A DNA stretch of 64,000 nt, from assembly GCF_014805685.1 (NCBI RefSeq), contig NC_060885.1:26220132-26284131 (forward strand), in the 5' to 3' direction. The DNA is from Silurus meridionalis (lineage: Eukaryota > Chordata > Actinopteri > Siluriformes > Siluridae). The translations under genes and the position numbers were made by a program. Of this stretch, positions 20,838 to 32,000 are shown in pieces; the first letter of the stretch is position 1; every line of letters starts with the position of its first letter. A model generated the notes under the pieces. That model did no database searches, had not been told where the DNA came from, and saw only the letters and a list, made by a program, of their open reading frames with translations.

Positions 20838-21525
20838 TTGCATTCAAAAAACATTCAGACCCCCTTCACTTTTTTAATTTTGTTATGTTGCAGTCTGATA
20901 CTACAATCTTTAAAAAAAAAAAGTCCTCGTTAATCTACACTTAGTACCCCATAATGACAAAGTAAAAACTAAAATCTAGAAAATCAAATGTACATAATTA
21001 TTCACATCCTTTGCAACAATACATTCGAAAATGACTTCAGCTGCTTTCCATTTCCTTTGATAATTGCTGAGAGGTTTCTACAGTTTCACTGGAGTCTACC
21101 CGTGGAAATGTTTATTGATTGGACATGATTTGAAACTTCACACCTCTTTATAGAAAACCTCACAGCAGACAATGCATTTTACAGCAAAAACCAAGCCATG
21201 AGGTCAAAGGAACTCCCTGCAGAGCTCAGAGACAGGATTGTTGTAAGGCACAGATCTGGGGAAGGCTATATAAAAATTCTGCTGCACTGAAGATTCCCAT
21301 GAGCACAGTGGCCTCCATAATTCTAAAATAGAAGTAGTTTGGTCACCAGGCTAAACTGAGCAATCGGCCTTAGAGCCTTAGTAAGAAAGTTGACCAAGAA
21401 CATGATGGTCACTCTGGCAGAGCTCCAGAGACCCTGTGTGGAGATGGGACAAACCAGACCAGACTAGACCAGACCAGACACAATCCCAACAGTTAAGCAT
21501 GGCGGTGCATTATTCATACACTCTG
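20838..21525 (+). mobile_element. Tc1-like relic (5' TIR and transposase N-terminus)
   Basis: Starts with CATTCAGACCCCCTTCACTT and TTTTGTTATGTTGCAG, followed by ACCCCATAATGACAAAGTA, a known fish Tc1 terminal region. Within 21190-21330 the translation SKELPAELRDRIVVRHRSGE, then GYIKI, is the start of a Tc1 HTH domain. Frame breaks follow and the catalytic region is missing apart from a scrap near 21480. Confidence 0.7.
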
Positions 21526-21989
21526 GCACTGTGTGTGTTCTTTAGAGCACTTTGTTTATCTGGTATAGTTATCTTAGACAAATTGTTTTATTTGCATCTC
21601 AGATAGTGAAGGTGTTCAGAGACAAAGTGTGTAAAGAAGGAGGAAATCCTAAACAAATAAGTTCTTTCCACAACAAATTACAAACACAAAATTGTTTTTT
21701 GGTAAACTTGTTTTATAAGTACTATTTTAACACACTGTTATAAAATCAAATATAGACTGGTAGCAAAGGTTTACATGGTCTCTTTGACCCAACATTTCTT
21801 ATCATGTTACCTTTAATAAATTACTGCCACAATTTATAAATCTACTATTTATCTAATACATCACCAATTCCAATTTTTATTATTTTATTATTTTATAATT
21901 TTGATAATTAACATTTTTACAGGTATAGGTCCTTTTCCAAGACAAATCTCAACAAACAAACAATGAGACCTCATCATGGATATTCAGTT
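21526..21989. other. AT-rich DNA, no gene seen
   Basis: No recognised ends; possibly the interior of the hAT-like element that terminates at 22106. Confidence 0.35.
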
Positions 21990-22106
21990 GCATTTTATCT
22001 TCCTGCGTGGCACTAGGGAGAGCTATTTTTAGCTATTTTCTGAAGGCACCAGGTCGCCCGCAAAGACCACATGAGTCGCCCGCGGGCACCCTGTTGGTGA
22101 CCCCTG
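21990..22106. mobile_element. hAT-type terminus, single end
   Basis: Ends GTTGGTGACCCCTG at 22106, preceded by GTCGCCCGCGGGCACC, the intact counterpart of the truncated end at 17533. The opposite terminus was not found. Confidence 0.6.
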
Positions 22107-22348
22107 CTTAAAAACATTGTGCTAAGATTCAGCTTTAGCTATGTCAATAATGTAAAAATAATATAAATTTTTGTAGCTTATAAAAGTTAACTGGCATCAG
22201 AAGAACCTCAATATAAATTGTTCATGCAGCTGGGGCAGAAACAGAACTAAATCACTGAACTTATATATTTATTCTGTAAAGATCTCAGAACAGGGTATCA
22301 TCTCACAGAGCTGTACAGTGTGTAGAAAACAACACACACACACCCCAC

Positions 22349-22526
22349 ATGATCTCACTTCTACTTAGCATTTACTGCTGCATCATTGGAAGCATCCTGA
22401 CTAACTCAACCACAGTGTTGTATATCAGCATCGTGGTTTGTAAAAGAAAAGGAAAGCCCTGCAAAGGGGTAGTGAAATACATCACTGGCACCCATCTACA
22501 TGCCATTGAGCCATGGATACCAAACA

Positions 22527-22528
<2 letters not shown>
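22349..22528 (+). pseudogene. Rex1/Babar-like LINE RT C-terminal fragment
   Basis: The open piece reads YCCIIGSILTNSTTVLYISI and KPCKGVVKYITGTHLHAIE. This corresponds to the F-Y-x-C-x-I-E-S-I-L-T-x-x-x-T-V-W-Y and A-L-x-R-V-V-x-x-A-x-x-I-T-G blocks near the C-terminus of Rex1/Babar-like LINE proteins. It is cut by a (TA)n array. Confidence 0.55.

Positions 22529-22529
<1 letters not shown>

Positions 22530-22597
<68 letters not shown>
22530..22597. repeat. (TA)n microsatellite
   Basis: About 33 TA repeats directly before a Tc1 terminus. Confidence 0.95.
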
Positions 22598-22602
<5 letters not shown>

Positions 22603-23157
22603 TGCCTTGCGAAAGTATTTGCCCCCCTTGAACTTTGCGACCTTTTGCCACATTTCAGGCTTCAATTCAATTCAATTTTCAATTCATTTTTATTTGTATA
22701 GCGCTTTTAACAATAAACATTGTCTCAAAGCAGCTTTACACAGATAATGTGGTGATTAAACGTAAATATGTAATTTGTAAGTATGTTTGTCCCTGATGAG
22801 CAAGTGTGGCAAGGAAAACGATGGCATAAGGAAGAAACCTTGAGAGGAACCAGACTCAAGAGGGAACCCATCCTCATCTGGGTTGCACCAAATGTCCATT
22901 TGAAGCAGATATACAATGTTGCGGGGTACAGTGATGACGATCAGAAGCAAACTGCACACCCGAGTCAGTGCAGCAGACCGCCGACACCAACTACAGTCCA
23001 ATCCATCCTCAAAGCACCCGTTCTACTCCGGAATTACATGGAACCACCCAAGGTGTTGATGAGAGACCGTCCCAAGCTGCACAGAAGTGTGAAGATCCAC
23101 AGAGGGGAGAGGGGCAGGAACAGTGGTCACTGGAGCCTCAGGAGCATGTTTAACTCG

Positions 23158-23159
<2 letters not shown>

Positions 23160-23191
<32 letters not shown>
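23160..23191. repeat. (GA)n microsatellite within the L2 3' UTR
   Basis: About 15 GA repeats. Confidence 0.9.
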
Positions 23192-23194
<3 letters not shown>

Positions 23195-23486
23195 TGGGAA
23201 GAGAAGGATATGGATTATTAAGTGTAACTATTGGTGTATGAAAGTTAATGTCATTGTGCAGTTTGGACTCCGGCAAGACTCGCTATGGCAGCATAACTAC
23301 AAGGGAGAACCAGAAGGTAGCACAGACATGAGGGGTCTCTGGGATAAGAGACGACCCACCACACCACCGTCAACAAACCCGAGTGAACGTGTGAATGTGA
23401 GGGGACGACAGCATACAAATATACCAGTTCACCAAACACTCTATATCCATGCTCCCTCCAGATCTGAGCCTTTACCTAAGAAAAAC

Positions 23487-24281
23487 CTACTGATAAAAGG
23501 CTTGACTAAATAAATAAGTTTTCAACCTCGACTTGAACACTGAGACTGTGTCCGAGTCCCGAACACTGATTGGAAGGCTGTTCCATAACTGTGGGGCTTT
23601 ATAAGAGAAAGATCTGCCCCCTGCTGTAGTCTTCATTATTTGAGGAACCAACAGATAGCCAGCACCTTTTGATCTAAGTAGGCGTGGAGGATCATACTGG
23701 TACAGAAGTTCACTCAGATACTGCGGTGCGAGACCGTTAAGTGCTTTATACATCAGTAGTAATATTTTATAATCAATGCGAGATTTGATTGGGAGCCAGT
23801 GTAGACTGATTAAAACAGGGGTGATGTGGTCATATTTCCTAGATCTAGTGAGGACTCTTGCTGCTGCATTCTGAACTAACTGAAGCTTATTTATGCACTT
23901 ACTCGCACACCCAGACAGTAAAGCGTTACAGTAGTCTAATCTAGAAGTAACAAAAGCATGAACTAGTTTTTCTGCATCCTGTAACGACATCATATTTCTA
24001 ATTTTAGCAATATTTCTAAGGTGAAAGAAGGCGATTCTGGTGATATTATTCACGTGAGACTCAAAGGAAAGACTCGGGTCAATAATCACACCAAGGTCTT
24101 TGACAGCCGTACACGCTTAAACAGAAACAAGATCCAGAGATGCTACGTAATCGGAAAGTTTACTTCTAGCTGCTTGTGGTCCTAGTAAAAGTACTTCCGT
24201 CTTATCTGAGTTGAGCAGAAGAAAGTTATTAAGCATCCACTGTCTAATGTCCTTTCCACACTTCTCAACATTGTTAAGCTG
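23487..24281 (-). pseudogene. L2 reverse transcriptase C-terminus (minus)
   Basis: Open from 24089 to the natural stop at 23487. Blocks are SRLDYCNALLSGC, QNAAARVLTRSRKYDHITPV, LHWLPIKSRIDYKILLL and WNSLPISVRDSDTVSVFKSR. The frame continues upstream (NNFLLLNSDKTEVLLLGP) with one TAA near 24118. The rest of the element is missing through 5' truncation. Confidence 0.85.
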
Positions 24282-24616
24282 AGGCTTTAAACATAAAAAT
24301 ATGAAACTGTAATTTTTTGTGAAGAATCAACAACAAGTGGGACACAATCTTGAAGTGGAACGAAATTTATTGGATATTTCAAACTTTTTTAACAAATAAA
24401 AAACTGAAAAATTGGGCGTGCAAAATTACTCAGCCCCTTTACTTTCAGTGCAGCAAACTCTCTCCAGAAGTTCAGTGAGGATCTCTGAATGATCCAATGT
24501 TGACCTAAATGACTAATGATGATAAATAGAATCCACCTGTGTGTAATCAAGTCTCCGTATAAATGCACCTGCACTGTGATGGTCTCAGAGGTCCGTTTAA
24601 ATCGCAGAGAGCATCA

Positions 24617-25621
24617 TTAAGAACAAGGAACACACCAGGCAGGTCCGAGATACTGTTGTGGAGAAGTTTAAAGACGGATTTGGATACAAAAAGATTTCCC
24701 AAGCTTTAAACATCCCAAGGAGCACTGTGCAAGCGATAATATTGAAATGGAAGGAGTATCAGACCACTGCAAATCTACCAAGACCTGGCCGTCCCTCTAA
24801 ACTTTCAGCTCATACAAGGAGAAGACTGATTAGAGATGCAGCCAAGAGGCCCATGATCACTCTGGATGAACTGCAGAGCTCTACAGCTGAAGTGGGAGAC
24901 TCTGTCCATAGGACAACAATCAGTCATATACTGCACAAATCTGGCCTTTATGGAAGAGTGGCAAGAAGAAAGCCATTTCTTAAAGATATCCATAAAAAGT
25001 GTCGTTTACAGTTTGCCACAAGCCACCTGGGAGACACACCAAACATGTGGAAGAAGGTGCTCTGGTCAGATGAAACCAAAATCGAACTTTTTGGCAACAA
25101 TGCAAAAAGTTATGATTGGCAAAAAGCAACACAGCTCATCACCCTGAACACACCATCCCCACTGTCAAACATGGTGGTGGCAGCATCATGGTTTGGGCCT
25201 GCTTTTCTTCAGCAGGGACAGGGAAGATGGTTAAAATTGATGGGAAGATGGATGGAGCCAAATACAGGAAAATTCTGGAAGAAAACCTGATGGATTTGTC
25301 TTCCAACAAGACAATGATCCAAAACATAAAGCAAAATCTACAATGGAATGGTTCACAAATAAACATATCCAGGTGTTAGAATGGCCAAGTCAAAGTCCAG
25401 ACCTGAATCCAATCGAGAATCTGTGGAAAGAACTGAAAACTGCTGTTCACAAATGCTCTCCATCCAACCTCACTGAGCTCGAGCTGTTTTGCAAGGAGGA
25501 ATGGGCAAAAATTTCAGTCTCTCGATGTGCAAAACTGATAGAGACATACCCCAAGCGACTTACAGCTGTAATCGCAGCAAAAGGTGGCGCTACAAAGTAT
25601 GAACTTAAGGGGGCTGAATAA
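24617..25621 (+). pseudogene. Tc1 transposase (family D), start lost and frameshifted
   Basis: The protein starts at codon 24617, where the expected ATG is ATT, followed by KNKEHTRQVRDTVV. HTH part: FGYKKISQALNIPRSTV and RPGRPSKLSAHTRRRL. First catalytic block [12 protein letters not shown] (about 25065). A one-base loss near 25115 shifts the frame (GGGSIMVWACFS). A short deletion near 25295 removes the sequence before [12 protein letters not shown] (second Asp). The last part (25343-25621) has [11 protein letters not shown] (Glu) and ends [13 protein letters not shown]. All three catalytic residues are still encoded, but in different frames. Confidence 0.85.
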
Positions 25622-25816
25622 TTTTGCACGCCCAATTTTTCAGTTTTTTATTTGTTAAAAAAGTTTGAAATATCCAATAAATTTCGTTCCACTTCATGAT
25701 TGTGTCCCACTTGTTGTTGATTCTTCACAAAAAATTACAGTTTTATATCTTTATGTTTGAAGCCTGAAATGTGGCAAAAGGTCGCAAAGTTCAAGGGGCG
25801 AATACTTTCATAAGGC

Positions 25817-26235
<419 letters not shown>

Positions 26236-26240
26236 TACAA

Positions 26241-26800
26241 GCTATAAAATAAATAGTAAAAAAAACTACAAAGCAGTCAGGCAAGACAAAATATGTCAAG
26301 CTCTCTCGCAAGTGCAGTCTGCTCTAACTTTAGGCTTGTGTATATAGCACTGTTCTTTAAGTCACAAATTAAGCTTTGTCTGGTTATAAGTGCGACCATG
26401 AACAGCACATTGTGGTTTTTAATGGCATTCCCACTTAAAAAAAAAAATGCATGTAAACAAAGCACATTGCCGGTGGATAAATCAATCAACACTGCTACTA
26501 CTTCCAGTGGAAGTTATACATTTTAATTGTTTTTACAGCAGTGCCCCCAGGAAACAGGTGCATAAAGCAGCAATTGCAGGCTAAGGGAAAGTAGAGCAGC
26601 AAAAGTACAGATACAGCATTAGAAATGTACTCAAGTAAAAGTACACTGTTTTTAAACTAGTAATAAAGTACAATTCCTGATAAAAACTACTCCATAAAGG
26701 TAACGAGAGTATTTGTAATTTCTTACTTTACACCACTTTTAGTAGCTACTCGACTATACATTTATTTACACATTTCTATTTTACATTTCACCAATGTTTT
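26241..26800. repeat. Direct repeat, copy 1 (~560 bp)
   Basis: Starts GCTATAAAATAAATAGTA and ends CCAATGTTTT; about 90% identical by eye to 27815-28359. Contains hAT-like terminal sequence (ACTCAAGTAAAAGTACACTG, TTACTTTACACCACT). Confidence 0.85.
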
Positions 26801-26847
26801 GTGGGATCATAGATATAGAGTTTTTGGTAACCTGGGATATTTGTATG

Positions 26848-27010
26848 TTTTCTCTCTCTCTCTCGGTACAGTTAAACATGCTCCTGAGGTTCCAGTGACC
26901 ACTGTTCCTGCCCCTTTTCCCTCCGTGGATCTTCCCACTTCGTCCAGGCCTGCCTCTGGATAATGTTCTCTTCGATTGGAGGCCACTCTGTGCAGCTGGG
27001 GACGGTTTCT
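26848..27010 (+). mobile_element. L2 3' UTR fragment
   Basis: Matches the reverse complement of 23045-23190 (AACATGCTCCTGAGGTTCCA, GTGACCACTGTTCCTGCCCC). It lies between the two direct repeats and starts in a short (TC)n run. Confidence 0.7.
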
Positions 27011-27814
27011 CCATTTGTGAATGCAGTTTCTAAACCTGTCACCTTTTTTGTTACTTTTATTTACCCACCACTGAATAAAATTACATTGTATTTCTGCCCT
27101 AGTCTTGGTGAATACAGCATTAAACTACACATTCTGATTTTGTAGACTGAAGCTCTTATCCTGTTGATGATAGTTCTGTGTCTTCTGGTTTATCATTAAA
27201 GGTCTCTGACATGGCAAAACAACCTAAGATGAGTAAAAAGAAAGGATAAATGTAAATACTACTCAAAGTATGAGTAAAAAGTAGTGAGTATTATGCTGGG
27301 AATATTATTCCACTTTATACCCTGCTTACCTCAGTGTCATTCTGTTTGAATCTTCTTCTCATTTCTCAGTAAAAAAAAAAACTATTTCTTCAGCAGTTTT
27401 ATTCTTGACTGATAGCACTGAAAATCCAGGCATGCCATATTTGAAAAAGCAGACAATAATCAGGTAACATTTATGACAACCATTATGTAGAGGTCTTCAC
27501 CTGTTTCCAATGGACCATGATGCTTTGCTTGAACATAAACAATCATTCTCTGCAATGTCACTACTCATTCATTCACTCGTAGCAAGATGTGTAATCACAA
27601 TGACAAAACTTAAAAAGCATAACATCAGCATACCTGTCCCTTTCTTAATAGAAGAACGGGAGGACAATTTAAAAAAGTGAAATGTTACAAGCTCAGCAGA
27701 TTACAAACACCTTTACAGTAAGAACGTTGGATAATGCTTACTGTATTATATTATTAGTCATTTCAATTAGTATTAGGGTAGTAGTAGTAGCATGTTCTGG
27801 GCGTTAACTAGTAA
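27011..27814. other. Intergenic DNA between direct repeats, no gene seen
   Basis: A/T-rich, with a poly-A run near 27371 and a (GTA)n run near 27777. A piece at 27255-27290 (TACTACTCAAAGTATGAGTA) resembles hAT-like termini. Confidence 0.4.
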
Positions 27815-28359
27815 GCTATAAAATAAAGAGTAATAAAAACTACAAAGCAGTCAGGCAAGACAAAACATGTCAAGCACTCTCGCAAGTGCAGTCTGCTCTA
27901 ACTTTAGGCTTGTGTATATAGCATTAAGTCACAAATTAAGCTTTGTCTGGTTATAAGTGCAACCACGAACAGCACATGGTGGTTTTAATGGCATTCACAC
28001 CTTAAAAAAATATGCATGTAAACAAAGCACATTGCCGGTGGCGCAAGTCAATCAACACTGCTACTACTTCCAGTAGAAGTTATACATTTTAATTGTTTTT
28101 ACAGCAGCGCCCCCAGGAAACAGGTGGATAAAATTAAAATGAGGGAAAGTAGAGCAGCAAAAGTACAGATACAGCATTAAAAATGTACTCAAGTAAAAGT
28201 ACACTGTTTTTTAACTACTTAATAAAGTACAATTCCTGAGAAAAACTACTTAATTACAGTAACGAGAGTATTTGTAATTTGTTACTTTACACCACTGTTA
28301 GTAGCTACTAAATTATACATTTATTTACACATTTTTATATTATGTTTTACCAATGTTTT
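27815..28359. repeat. Direct repeat, copy 2 (~545 bp)
   Basis: Second copy of 26241-26800 in the same orientation, 1.57 kb downstream. It ends 190 bp from the dnajc12 stop codon and contains the nearest minus-strand AATAAA (28325-28320). Confidence 0.85.
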
Positions 28360-28550
28360 AACTTTCAGAAAACAACAACCTAGAACCTGCACAAATGCAT
28401 GGATGCATAATAACATATGTTCTACAGTATGTACTAGTAATTGGAATAGCTTATTCCACAATATGAAACAATTCACAAAATAATTGTATTTATATATTAA
28501 TCAAACCCATTTTTAACAAATATCTATCTATCCAGCTTATGTATATTTCT

Positions 28551-28633
28551 TCAGATTTGATAATTTCTAAACTTTTTCAAGAGGCTTGAAGGAGTATCTC
28601 CTGAACACCGAAATTTGTGATGCCAATAATCAC
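28551..28633 (-). CDS. dnajc12: dnajc12 coding exon 5 (conserved C-terminus)
   Basis: Acceptor TTTCCCACAG before 28633; encodes SDYWHHKFRCSGDTPSSLLK and KFRNYQI, then TGA at 28553-28551. The C-terminal motif is diagnostic for DNAJC12. Confidence 0.93.
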
Positions 28634-29005
28634 CTGTGGGAAACAAATGATCAACATTATCAGTAATGTAGCAAGACAGTGGGCATTAAATATCATGTTA
28701 ACATGAAAGTTTTCGAAGGAAACAATAGTGTGTATTAAAATGTTCACATTTAAGCTTTTATATATAGATCAAATTATAATTTGCTGGTTTTTTTAGCTTC
28801 AATTCACTGATTTGACTGTAATTGTAAAAAATTACTTGAAGAAAGTTGTTCATCAGATAATATTTCCTCTATTGCCATTTGAGCTTCTGTATAGCCAGCC
28901 TGGACTTCAGATGTGTCTTCTGGCGCTTTTAACATTGGCTTCTTTTTGCTTTTAAGGGCCCAATGCATGGACTAAAAAAATTAAGAAATCACACCAGACA
29001 ATAAA

Positions 29006-29050
<45 letters not shown>

Positions 29051-32000
29051 CTCTTTTTATATTTAACCTGTCTGTAACATCTACATAGGTTGTGCATTAT
29101 CTGTATATAAAATAAAAAAATATAGTGAAATAGTTGAATGATCTGAAATAATTACACTTACAACTTTAACTGTGTCACTCAAGGCCTGCCATTCACTAAA
29201 TGGCACACTGATGCTACTTCTCAACCAGTAATCATATTTTCTTCTTTTGGTCTCATCTGTGAGAATATCTTTGGCCTGCTGCAACTTCTGGAAGTCTTGT
29301 GCTACAAAAAATAATTATATTTCATTTCATTTAAAATAATGAAAAAAGTAATTCAACAACATTCTAATGTAACAATCAAAATCATTTTGTTTAAGTAATA
29401 CTTATTGAACTCTTTACTATGTTGGCAAGTAGGACAATATTTTCATTCATTTTAACTTACCAGCTTCAGGGTTTTCTGGATGTTTGTCAGGGTGGCAAGA
29501 CAGTGCTCTCACTTTATACTCTGTCATAATTTGTTCGGTCTAATGCAAACAAAAGTAACATATAACTGCTTGTCAAACATAAAGACGGTTTGTTCATGGT
29601 CAGTGCAGACTGTAGACAATACTACAGAAATAAAATGTGGATATAGATTTACTCTCCTCTGAAAATACCTCAAAATTCAGCCATTATTGTCAAAAGAGCT
29701 GACAACAAAAGTGAGTACACCCTGTGATAACAGCTGTACAGCATGTAACCATGTAAAAACACATGTCCTATTCATCATGTAAATGTGTTTGTCTGCTTGA
29801 CAGGACCATAAAAATGTGGGTATCTTGTATTAGAGCAGTTCAAATTTGGTGCTTTGAGTACAAGTCCTCATGCTGTGCATCGGGTGCAGAAGCTGGCTTT
29901 AAAAAAACAGAAGAATAAGTGCTGCCAGCATTGCTTTAAAGGTTGCAGAAGCGGAAGGTCCACTTGTCAAGGCTTACATGGCCATCGTCCCAGAATCATG
30001 TTTTTTCTAAAGCTGGCTTATAAGAAAGCCCGTAAACAGTTTACTGAAGACAACCTGTCCAAGAGCATGAATTACTGGAACCATGTCCTGTGGTCTGATG
30101 AGTAGAAGATAAAATTATTTGGCTCAGATGATGTCTAGCATTTGTGGCGACGCCCTGCTGAGGAGTACCAAGAAAACTGTGTCTTGCCTACATTCAAGCA
30201 TGGCGGTAGAAGCATTATGGTCTAGGGTTGCATGAGTGCTGCTGGTGAGCCTCTGGAAACATGGATTCTTACATGTACTCTCAGGTACTATCACATGTAT
30301 TTTTTAAGCAGCTTTTCTGGAGATAAGAATACCACATTGTGATACTGTGCACGATTTAATAAATTAATACATGAGTGATGGTAATGAATTATGAATAATA
30401 ATAACAATTAGAAAAAGAAATATAATAAGTTGAGATGCAAAAAATGCATTCAGAAACAGTTGAGTTCCCCCTCCCCTTCCTCACAGTGGTTTGACCCACT
30501 GCCTGCTTTCCCAGTTCATCTCACCTACTCTGCACACACGAGTCAGGTGTGTGGCTGCGCCTTAATTAATGTTCAACTCCATTAAGTAGGGTATTTTATT
30601 CACTTTCAATAAAGCGATTCTCTTTAATGTAGTTAATGTAGACTCATTCATAAATTAGTTGCGGCAAAAATGCTGATTACCTGTCAGGGTGCGAGCGAAA
30701 ACAGAAGGCAGAAGCCGGAGTACAGCTCGCTCGGGTTTTAATACAAGTGTGAGGGAGAGAGAGAGAGACACGAGCACACACACACGCGCGCACACGCGCA
30801 CACGCACACACACACACAAGCACAAGCACACGCCAGTCCTACGGTTGAGAGAGTCCGAGGTGCGCTAGCTGACCCGAGATGCGCGGGGAGGTGAAGCGCG
30901 GCCGGTACGGGATTGTGGAGTCCGAATGAAACGGCAAACAAATAACCCATACATTCAACGGCCAACACATACAATAACGAACGGGGAGTGGGAGTAAATG
31001 AGGAGCTTATATAGAAGCGGGGTGGAGTGATGATGGGCCCCAGGTGAGCGTGATTATGCCTGGAGCTCCAGAGAGAGTGGAGGCATGAGTGATGATGAGC
31101 TCCAGGTGTGCGTGGTTAAACCTGGAGCTCTAGGGAGAGCGGAGGCATAGAGAGCCACCAAAGGGGGCGTGGCAGGTGGATCCCTGACATTACCCCTCCC
31201 CTGAGGGGCGGCACCTGACGCCCCAAACCCACAGACGCTCGGAGGGCCAGGGCACTCGGAGGAGGATCCTGGTGTCCATCCAGGGTCGAAAGGGACCTAG
31301 TCAGAACCGTCGTTGAACCAGAGAAGGCTGGCAAGGACCTGAGCAGGAACCGGACGATGCCCACTTCGAAGGCACAGGACGGAACCATGCTCCCAGCGGA
31401 GGTCCAAAACGGCGCATAGCTCATCGCGGAGGCCAGAAATGGCGCGAAGATCGGAGCCAGGACGAAGGCCGGATCCAGAGAGACGCCTCAAGCGGCGACC
31501 GGGGACAGAGAGCTGTTTGTAGCGGAGACCGGGGACGGAGGGACGCCTGCAGCGGAGGCTGGAGACGGAGAGCCGTCTTCAGCGGAAGCCGGAAGCGGAG
31601 AGACGTCTCCGGTGTAAGACAGGGACCAAGCTGTGCCCACAGCAGAATCCAGAGGCTGAGCTACCTTCACAGCGGAGACCAGAGACCGAGTGATGCCCAC
31701 AGCGGTGATCAGGGTCAGATTGACGCCCACCAGGGAGGTCTGGAACGGAGTGACGTCCAGCACGGAGATCAGAGGCCGAGTGAAGCACTCGGTGGAGACC
31801 GGGAGCAGAAGAACGTCCACAGTGGTGTCCAGAGGCCGAGCAACGCCCACAGCAGAAACCAGAGGCCGTGCGTCACCCACGGCGGAGTCCAGAGGCCGTG
31901 TGAGGACCACCCGGAGAGGATCCCAGAGGTGAGACGTCTCCTGTAGAGGGACGCTGAGGCGTGACTTCGCCTTCAGACGGTCCAGGAGGTGTGGTTTCGC

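Larger units (their letters stand above)
22666..24281 (-). mobile_element. L2-type LINE insertion with 9-bp TSD
   Basis: Minus-strand LINE with a (TTGAA)-type 3' tail at 22666-22685 and a ~0.8-kb 3' UTR (TTGTATAGCGCTTTTAACAA, GGAACCAGACTCAAGAGGGA). Target duplication AGGCTTCAA at 22657-22665 and AGGCTTTAA at 24282-24290. Scraps of the same 3' UTR occur at 25968, 26848, 38896, 41956 and 62745. Confidence 0.85.

Noticed and set aside
22783..23241. 152-codon open frame
   Set aside because: It lies antisense in the 3' UTR of an L2 insertion, and the same sequence recurs as non-coding scraps elsewhere.
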